From Mesorhizobium sp. CA14 (GTDB lineage Bacteria > Pseudomonadota > Alphaproteobacteria > Rhizobiales > Rhizobiaceae): a stretch of DNA of 64,000 nucleotides. Shown piece by piece: positions 57,888 through 64,000 of the stretch. The first letter of the stretch is position 1, and every line of letters begins with the position of its first letter. The position numbers and the translations under genes were made by a program. The stretch spans positions 1 to 64,000 of the forward strand of contig NZ_JAIUHR010000027.1 of assembly GCF_020165195.1 (NCBI RefSeq), read 5' to 3'. The notes below the pieces were generated by a model, which had not been told where the DNA came from, did no database searches, and saw only the letters and a list, made by a program, of their open reading frames with translations.

Positions 57888-58916
57888 ATGGCTGGGAAAC
57901 GGATCGTGCTCGACGTCCTCAAGGGCGAGACGGTTTCACCGCCGCCGCTCTGGATGATGCGTCAGGCGGGCCGCTATCTTCCGGAGTATCGCGAGACCAG
58001 GAAGCGAGCGGGATCCTTCCTCGATCTCTGCTACGATCCGGACCTCGCCGTCGAGGTGACGCTGCAGCCGATCGAGCGCTTCGGCTTCGACGCCTCGATC
58101 CTGTTCTCCGACATTCTCGTCGTGCCCAATGCCCTGGGACGCGAGGTTCGCTTCGAGGAAGGCCGCGGGCCGGTCCTGAAGCCGATCTCGGCTGCCGAGA
58201 TTGCCTCGCTGAACGGCGATGTGTTTCACGTGAATCTCGAACCGGTCTACGAGACCGTGCGCCGGCTGCGCGCGAAGCTACCCGACGAGACGACGCTGCT
58301 CGGTTTCTGCGGCGCGCCCTGGACGGTGGCGACCTATATGATTGCGGGGCACGGCACGCCCGACCAGGGCCCTGCCCGGCTTTTCGCCTATCGCGAGCCC
58401 GAGACCTTCGCGATGCTTTTGAAGACACTGGCCGATCATTCGGCCGCCTATCTCATCCGCCAGATCGAAGCCGGCGCCGATGCGGTGCAGATTTTCGATT
58501 CCTGGTCGGGCGTGCTGGATGAACCGTCTTTCGAGGCTTTCTGCGTCGAACCGGTGGCGGAGATCGTCCGTCAGGTGAAGGCGGTCTACCCCGATGTGCC
58601 GGTGATCGGCTTTCCGAAGGGTGCCGGCGAACGCTATCGCGACTACAGGAGGAAGACCGGCATTGCCGGCCTCGGTCTCGACTGGACCGTGCCTTTGTCG
58701 ATGGCGAAGGACTTGCAGCGCGACGGCGCGGTGCAAGGCAATCTCGATCCGCTGCGCCTGGTCGCCGGCGGCAAGGCGCTGGCCGACGGAGTCGATGCCA
58801 TTTTGAGGACTTTGGGTGGCGGGCCGCTGATCTTCAATCTCGGCCACGGCATCACGCCGGAAACGCCGGTGGCGCATGTCGAGGCGATGGTCAAGATGGT
58901 GAGGGGCCAGCGATGA
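57888..58916 (+). CDS. hemE: Uroporphyrinogen decarboxylase
   Basis: This 342-aa haem biosynthesis enzyme has 'PLWMMRQAGRYLPEYRETRK' (residues ~22-41), 'GFDASILFSDILVVPNALGR' with the key Asp, and 'LLGFCGAPWTVATYMIAGHG'. It is the first gene to the right of the putative origin and overlaps hemJ by 4 nt (ATGA). GGAGAGGG lies upstream of the ATG. Confidence 0.97.
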   Translation: MAGKRIVLDVLKGETVSPPPLWMMRQAGRYLPEYRETRKRAGSFLDLCYDPDLAVEVTLQPIERFGFDASILFSDILVVPNALGREVRFEEGRGPVLKPISAAEIASLNGDVFHVNLEPVYETVRRLRAKLPDETTLLGFCGAPWTVATYMIAGHGTPDQGPARLFAYREPETFAMLLKTLADHSAAYLIRQIEAGADAVQIFDSWSGVLDEPSFEAFCVEPVAEIVRQVKAVYPDVPVIGFPKGAGERYRDYRRKTGIAGLGLDWTVPLSMAKDLQRDGAVQGNLDPLRLVAGGKALADGVDAILRTLGGGPLIFNLGHGITPETPVAHVEAMVKMVRGQR

Positions 58917-59458
58917 GCAACGAAAGCAGCATGAGCAGCGGGAACAGCACTGGCCAGGCGATGAAGCGCATGGTGATCGGTATTGCCGCGCTCGTCGTGG
59001 CAACGGCGCTTCTCTATGTCGTGGCTGGCGACGGCTTCTATCTCTGGGCGAAGGCGATCCATGTGATCGCGGTCATCTCCTGGATGGCCGGCATGCTCTA
59101 TCTGCCCAGGCTGTTCGTCTATCACGTCGATGCCGAGAAAGGCTCGGTCCAATCCGAGACCTTCAAGGTGATGGAACGCCGGCTGCTCAGGGCCATCATC
59201 AATCCGGCGATGATCGTGACCTGGGTGTTCGGGCTTTGGCTGGCCTGGAAAGGCTTTGCATTCCAGGGCGGCTGGCTCCACGCCAAGATCGCGCTGGTGC
59301 TCGTCCTGTCGGGCCTGCATGGCTATCTCGCCGGCGCGGTCCGGAAATTCGCCGAGGACAAGAACGAAAAACCGGCGCGCCACTGGCGGATCGTCAATGA
59401 GATCCCCACATTATTGATGATCGTCATCGTCATCCTGGTGATCGTGAAGCCGTTCTAG
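58913..59458 (+). CDS. hemJ: Protoporphyrinogen oxidase HemJ-type membrane protein
   Basis: This 181-aa protein has four hydrophobic segments ('MVIGIAALVVATALLYVVAG', 'AIHVIAVISWMAGMLYLPRL', 'NPAMIVTWVFGLWLAWKGFA', 'TLLMIVIVILVIVKPF') and the conserved His of 'AKAIHVIAVISWMAGMLYLP'. HemJ oxidises protoporphyrinogen IX in bacteria lacking HemG/HemY. Its ATG overlaps the hemE stop, which supports haem synthesis in one operon. Confidence 0.92.
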   Translation: MSNESSMSSGNSTGQAMKRMVIGIAALVVATALLYVVAGDGFYLWAKAIHVIAVISWMAGMLYLPRLFVYHVDAEKGSVQSETFKVMERRLLRAIINPAMIVTWVFGLWLAWKGFAFQGGWLHAKIALVLVLSGLHGYLAGAVRKFAEDKNEKPARHWRIVNEIPTLLMIVIVILVIVKPF

Positions 59459-59465
59459 ATCAGGA

Positions 59466-59536
59466 GCATGGTTTTTTCCGAGAGCCGGTTCCCACTTTTT
59501 AGCTCACGCTGACCCCGGTTCGGGGTCATGCTTTAG
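59466..59536. repeat. Short repeat, family F, with small hairpin
   Basis: The tract gcatggttttttccgagagc, then cggttcccactttttagc, is followed by gaccccggttcggggtc (7-bp stem, 59,511-59,527) and catgct. It lies between hemJ and rho; related units are at 46,318 and 63,194. Confidence 0.6.
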
Positions 59537-59711
59537 CTTCCCCCGGCCCAGCCAGGATCCGCAAAAGGCGGCTTGCTCTTTCAGGCGACCGACGATAAAA
59601 GACGGGTCTTCCTTCCCGTCATGCGCCGCCCCTTTCACTCGCTTCGGCCGCGCCCGGCATTTGTCGTATTCAGCCGATTTTTCTCCCCAAAGCCTACCCA
59701 GAGTCTATCTA

Positions 59712-60977
<1,266 letters not shown>

Positions 60978-60989
60978 TCGGGCTGAGGC

Positions 60990-61128
60990 TCTTCCTCCTT
61001 CTCCCTTGTGGGAGAAGGTGGATCGGCGCGTAGCGCCGAGACGGATGAGGGGTGTTCCGGCGGAATGAGACGCTGGCTTTCCCTGGAGCACCCCTCATCC
61101 GTCGCCTTCGGCGACCTTCTCCCACAAG
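60990..61128. repeat. Palindromic intergenic repeat, family A
   Basis: It contains ccttctcccttgtgggagaa, gacggatgaggggtgtt, the gagacgctggc block shared with 70-192, and cacccctcatccgtcgcctt. Its end abuts the stop codon of the YyaL-type gene (61129). Confidence 0.8.
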
Positions 61129-63192
61129 CTATCGCCGCAGCAACTTCTCCAACTCACCCGCATCCGTCACCACCGGCAGACACACCTGTCCGCTGCAGAA
61201 CCAGGCGCCCGTCTTGTCCGTCGGCGGCAAAACGCCGCCCGGCAGCGATGGTCGATTCGCTTGCAAACCAATCGGCACAACGATGTCGACCCGGCGTGGG
61301 TCTGGATTCCGATTCGCAACCGGAACAAGGCTTGAAGAATCCGGCTTGTCTATGATGACGAGCTTCAATGGTTCGAGCGCCAGTGCGCAGGCGTTGACGA
61401 TGCTGGCTTGGCCATAGGCCTGCTGGGATGCGCGGCCCATGGCGTGTTCGGCGGTCATCCAAGCCTTTTCCCAAAGATCGGGATCGCCGGTGAGCGAGGA
61501 AAGCCGCACCAGCGCTTCGACGATCTGGCTGGTGGCCGAGGGGATTGCTTCATCCACGTCGCCGCGGATGCGGATCGGAACGTCGCCGCTGTCGGACGCC
61601 GTCAGCCAATACCCGGTCTTATCGCCATCCGGATGCCAGCGGTCGAGCTCGCCGACAAACTGCCTGGCGCGATCGGAATAGGCGGGATCGCCGGTCGCCT
61701 CGAACAGCGCGATCGCCGCGTTGGTCATGGCGGCGCAATCGCTGGACAGCGCCGGAAAGAGTTTTTTCGCGCCAAGCATGGAATGCGGAAGGCGGCCGTC
61801 CTGGCTGGCCCCGACGATATGGCCGAAGGTCTTGGCTGCCGCCTCGATCCAGTCAGGCCGCTTAAGGGAGCGGCCCGCTTCGGCAAGTGCGGCGATCATC
61901 AGCCCGTTCCAGTCGGTGAGCGCCTTGCCGTCGCGGCCCGGCCTGACGCGTTTTTCGCGGACGCCCAACAGCTTCGCTTTCAAGGGTGCAAGTTGCGCGT
62001 AGTCGCCAATGCCTTGAGCTTGCTGCGCCTCGCTCTGTCGGATGATCGGCTTGCCTTCCCAGCCAGGCGGAGCTGCGAGTTCGAAATACCGGGAAAAGGT
62101 CGACGCATCGTCGCCGAGCGCGGCTTCGACTTCGTCGCGGTTCCAGGTGTAGAAAAGCCCCTCCTCGCCGTCGCTGTCGGCATCGAGACTGGCGGCGAAG
62201 GCGCCGCCGTCGACCCGCATCTCGCGCAGCAGCCAGTCGACGGTCTCTTCGATTCGTATCCGGAACAAGTCGTTGCGGGTCCCGGCATAGGCCCAGTTGC
62301 ACAGGCGGATGAGCTGGGCGTTGTCGTAAAGCATCTTCTCGAAATGCGGCACCAGCCATTCGGCATCGGTCGAATAACGGCTGAGGCCGCCGCCGACGTG
62401 ATCGTAAATGCCGCCGGCGAGCATTTTTTCGAGGCTGATGAGCACGGCGTCGCGATGGTTCGCCTGGCCGTCGCGTAGCCAGGATAGCCAGAGCGTGTGC
62501 ATGAAGGGCGCATTCGGGAATTTCGGCGCGCCTTTCAAGCCGCCGAGATCGCGGTCGATCATGCCGTCGATGCGGCCGGCGAGATCGGCCAGCGTATCCC
62601 GGTCGAGCACCGCCTTGCCTTTGGCGCCAGCCAGTTGCTGCTCGATATGGGCGATCAAGCCGTCGGCGCTTCCGGCGAGGCTCTGCTGCTTTTCGCGCCA
62701 GGCCTTGTCGACCGCTTCCAGCACCTGGATGAAGCCCGGCCTTCCGTAACGCGCCTCGCGTGGAAAATAGGTGCCGCCCCAGAAAGGCTTGCCGTCGGGC
62801 GTCAGGAACATAGTGAGCGGCCAGCCGCCCTGCTCGCCCATGGCGTGCAGCGCCGCCATATAGATCTGGTCGATGTCCGGCCGCTCCTCGCGATCGACCT
62901 TGATATTCACGTAGAGCCGGTTCATGACGGCCGCCACGGCGTCGTTCTCAAAACTTTCATGCGCCATGACATGGCACCAATGGCAGGCGGCGTAGCCGAT
63001 GGAGAGCAGGATTGGCCGCCCAAGCTCCTTGGCTTCGGCAAGGGCGGCGGGCGACCAGCCGCGCCAATGGACGGGATTGTCGCTGTGCTGCCGCAGATAG
63101 GGGCTGGCTTCGTCGGCAAGCAGATTTCGCGCGGGCAAGGTCACGATGGTCGGCTCCGCGTTCGGGTTTGGTGCCGGCAAAGGCTGGAACAT
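61129..63192 (-). CDS. Thioredoxin domain-containing protein (YyaL/DUF255 type)
   Basis: This 687-aa protein has an N-terminal thioredoxin-like domain ('YLRQHSDNPVHWRGWSPAAL', 'GYAACHWCHVMAHESFENDA' with C-x-x-C) over residues ~25-180, and a long (alpha/alpha)6-barrel-like C-terminal part related to N-acylglucosamine epimerase. The substrate and physiological role are unknown. Start at ATG 63192 is the longest plausible; MVTLPARNLLADE-type sequence begins ~18 residues later. It is convergent with rho. Confidence 0.92.
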   Translation of the reverse strand: MFQPLPAPNPNAEPTIVTLPARNLLADEASPYLRQHSDNPVHWRGWSPAALAEAKELGRPILLSIGYAACHWCHVMAHESFENDAVAAVMNRLYVNIKVDREERPDIDQIYMAALHAMGEQGGWPLTMFLTPDGKPFWGGTYFPREARYGRPGFIQVLEAVDKAWREKQQSLAGSADGLIAHIEQQLAGAKGKAVLDRDTLADLAGRIDGMIDRDLGGLKGAPKFPNAPFMHTLWLSWLRDGQANHRDAVLISLEKMLAGGIYDHVGGGLSRYSTDAEWLVPHFEKMLYDNAQLIRLCNWAYAGTRNDLFRIRIEETVDWLLREMRVDGGAFAASLDADSDGEEGLFYTWNRDEVEAALGDDASTFSRYFELAAPPGWEGKPIIRQSEAQQAQGIGDYAQLAPLKAKLLGVREKRVRPGRDGKALTDWNGLMIAALAEAGRSLKRPDWIEAAAKTFGHIVGASQDGRLPHSMLGAKKLFPALSSDCAAMTNAAIALFEATGDPAYSDRARQFVGELDRWHPDGDKTGYWLTASDSGDVPIRIRGDVDEAIPSATSQIVEALVRLSSLTGDPDLWEKAWMTAEHAMGRASQQAYGQASIVNACALALEPLKLVIIDKPDSSSLVPVANRNPDPRRVDIVVPIGLQANRPSLPGGVLPPTDKTGAWFCSGQVCLPVVTDAGELEKLLRR

Positions 63193-63193
63193 G

Positions 63194-63238
63194 ATGACCA
63201 GAAGTGCGAAGCGGTTTTCGGCCGCATCATGCTCTACC
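63194..63238. repeat. Short repeat, family F, variant
   Basis: gaccagaagtgcgaagcggt then tttcggccgcatcatgct is the reverse-oriented relative of the family F unit. It lies in the divergent space between the YyaL-type gene and mnmE. Confidence 0.5.
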
Positions 63239-63270
63239 TTTTAATCTAGGCGGTTCGGCAGGTCCGGCAA

Positions 63271-64000
63271 ATGATTTCCTCAATGGCTTCGAAGGATTCG
63301 ATCGTAGCTCTATCCAGCGGCCGCTTGCCCGCCGGCATCGCGGTCATCCGTATTTCTGGCCCAGCGACTCGATTCGTGGTCGAAACGATCGCCGGTCCTA
63401 TTAAGGATCGGTTTACCAATTTGCGGACCCTCAGGGCGGCTGACGGCTCGACGATCGACCACGGGCTTGTCCTGTTCTTTCCCGGGCCCGGCAGCTTCAC
63501 AGGCGAGGACGTCGCCGAATTCCAGGTCCATGGCAGCCGCGCCGTCTCGGCCAAGATGTTGGAGACGATCACCGGCTTCGAGGGTGTCAGGCACGCCGAG
63601 CCGGGCGAATTCACCCGGCGCGCCTTTCTCAACGGCAAGCTGGATCTGGTCGAGACGGAGGCATTGGCCGATCTGGTCAACGCCGAGACGGAAGCGCAGC
63701 GCCGCTTCGCCCTGCGCAGTGCCGAAGGCGCGCAAAGCGAGCTCTACTCGAATTGGCGCCGCCGGCTGATCCATGCGCGGGCCATGATCGAAGCGGAGAT
63801 CGATTTCGCCGACGAAGAGGATGTGCCCGGCTCCGTTTCGGACGCGGTCTGGTCCGACGTGTTGGCAATGATCGGAGAAATCGAGGCTCACATCGAAGGG
63901 TTCAAGGCCGCGGAGATCATTCGCGACGGTTTCGAAGTCGTGATCATCGGCGCGCCGAATGCCGGCAAGTCCAGCCTATTCAACGCCTTGGCGCGGCGGG
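63271..64000 (+). CDS. mnmE: tRNA modification GTPase MnmE (TrmE), 5' part
   Basis: The frame is open from ATG 63271 to the window end (243 codons), so the gene is partial. It starts MISSMASKDSIVALSSGRLP, has the tetrahydrofolate-binding domain ('GIAVIRISGPATRFVVETIA', 'GPGSFTGEDVAEFQVHGSRA', 'HAEPGEFTRRAFLNGKLDLV') and reaches the GTPase Walker A 'IIGAPNAGKSSLFNALARR'. MnmE with MnmG modifies U34 of tRNAs. The position after rho is the standard alphaproteobacterial rho-mnmE-mnmG-rsmG-parAB order. Confidence 0.95.
   Translation, partial: MISSMASKDSIVALSSGRLPAGIAVIRISGPATRFVVETIAGPIKDRFTNLRTLRAADGSTIDHGLVLFFPGPGSFTGEDVAEFQVHGSRAVSAKMLETITGFEGVRHAEPGEFTRRAFLNGKLDLVETEALADLVNAETEAQRRFALRSAEGAQSELYSNWRRRLIHARAMIEAEIDFADEEDVPGSVSDAVWSDVLAMIGEIEAHIEGFKAAEIIRDGFEVVIIGAPNAGKSSLFNALARR

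Overview
This window reads as chromosomal DNA from a member of the Rhizobiales (Hyphomicrobiales), most likely Mesorhizobium or a close Phyllobacteriaceae relative. That is an inference from uniformly high G+C, the alphaproteobacterial gene set (hrcA, rdgB-hemW, a TimA/Tim44-type adaptor, a BTLCP-type cysteine protease, ppsR, hemE-hemJ-rho-mnmE, ku-ligD), candidate EcfG-type and CtrA-type promoter sequences, and many rhizobial-style palindromic intergenic repeats. No rRNA, CRISPR array, prophage or transposase is visible. One tRNA (Leu, CAG) is present.

Layout. 1-2115: an ABM/NIPSNAP gene pair divergent from an ArsR-type regulator, with palindromes between them, then a repeat. 2116-6210: non-homologous end joining genes (ligD, ku) and a DUF892 ferritin-like gene; a GGAAC-N16/17-CGTT promoter precedes both ku and the ferritin-like gene. 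6.5-9.9 kb: small ORFs, a DCC-family protein, a gene remnant, a YCII protein paired with an ECF42-type sigma factor, and a GST. 10-13.4 kb: cysK, a LysE-type exporter and a PQQ-type sugar dehydrogenase. 13.5-20.6 kb: hrcA, rph, a VOC protein, rdgB, hemW, a frameshifted phosphatase-like gene, rsmI and yraN. 20.8-25.7 kb: uppP, a GST-queG-SDR operon and mepA. 26.1-30.6 kb: glk, an ABC exporter, dapB and gpmA. 31-34.5 kb: tRNA-Leu, a cyclic-nucleotide-binding/thioredoxin-reductase fusion with a UBP zinc-finger partner, and a DUF1778/GNAT toxin-antitoxin pair. 34.5-45.6 kb: D-amino-acid dehydrogenase with a maleate isomerase/racemase-family protein, an L,D-transpeptidase, cbs-cgl (reverse transsulfuration), RidA-like, isochorismatase-like, HxlR-like and DJ-1-like genes, and an FAD protein. 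45.9-51.9 kb: rlpA, PHB depolymerase, BTLCP, an XRE regulator, smr, mltA and timA. 52.2-57.5 kb: fxsA, secB, dnaQ, coaE, aroE, maf and ppsR. 57.5-57.9 kb: probable chromosomal replication origin. 57.9-64 kb: hemE, hemJ, rho, a YyaL-type gene and the start of mnmE.

How it fits together. The right end has the typical alphaproteobacterial origin neighbourhood: the dnaQ-coaE-aroE-maf-ppsR genes point left, hemE-hemJ-rho-mnmE point right, and the ~400 bp between them carries DnaA-box-like sequences, a cluster of GANTC (CcrM) sites and an AT-rich end next to hemE. Housekeeping operons are tightly packed, with many ATGA/TGATG overlaps. Accessory genes are few and small. Their interest lies in paired regulatory arrangements (ArsR, ECF42/YCII, TacAT-like, HxlR/DJ-1), in stress-promoter control of end joining, in two damaged genes, and in at least seven families of short dispersed repeats. 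No clearly novel multi-gene system stands out; the least characterised candidate is the CNBD-TrxR-like/UBP zinc-finger pair at 31.4-33.4 kb.
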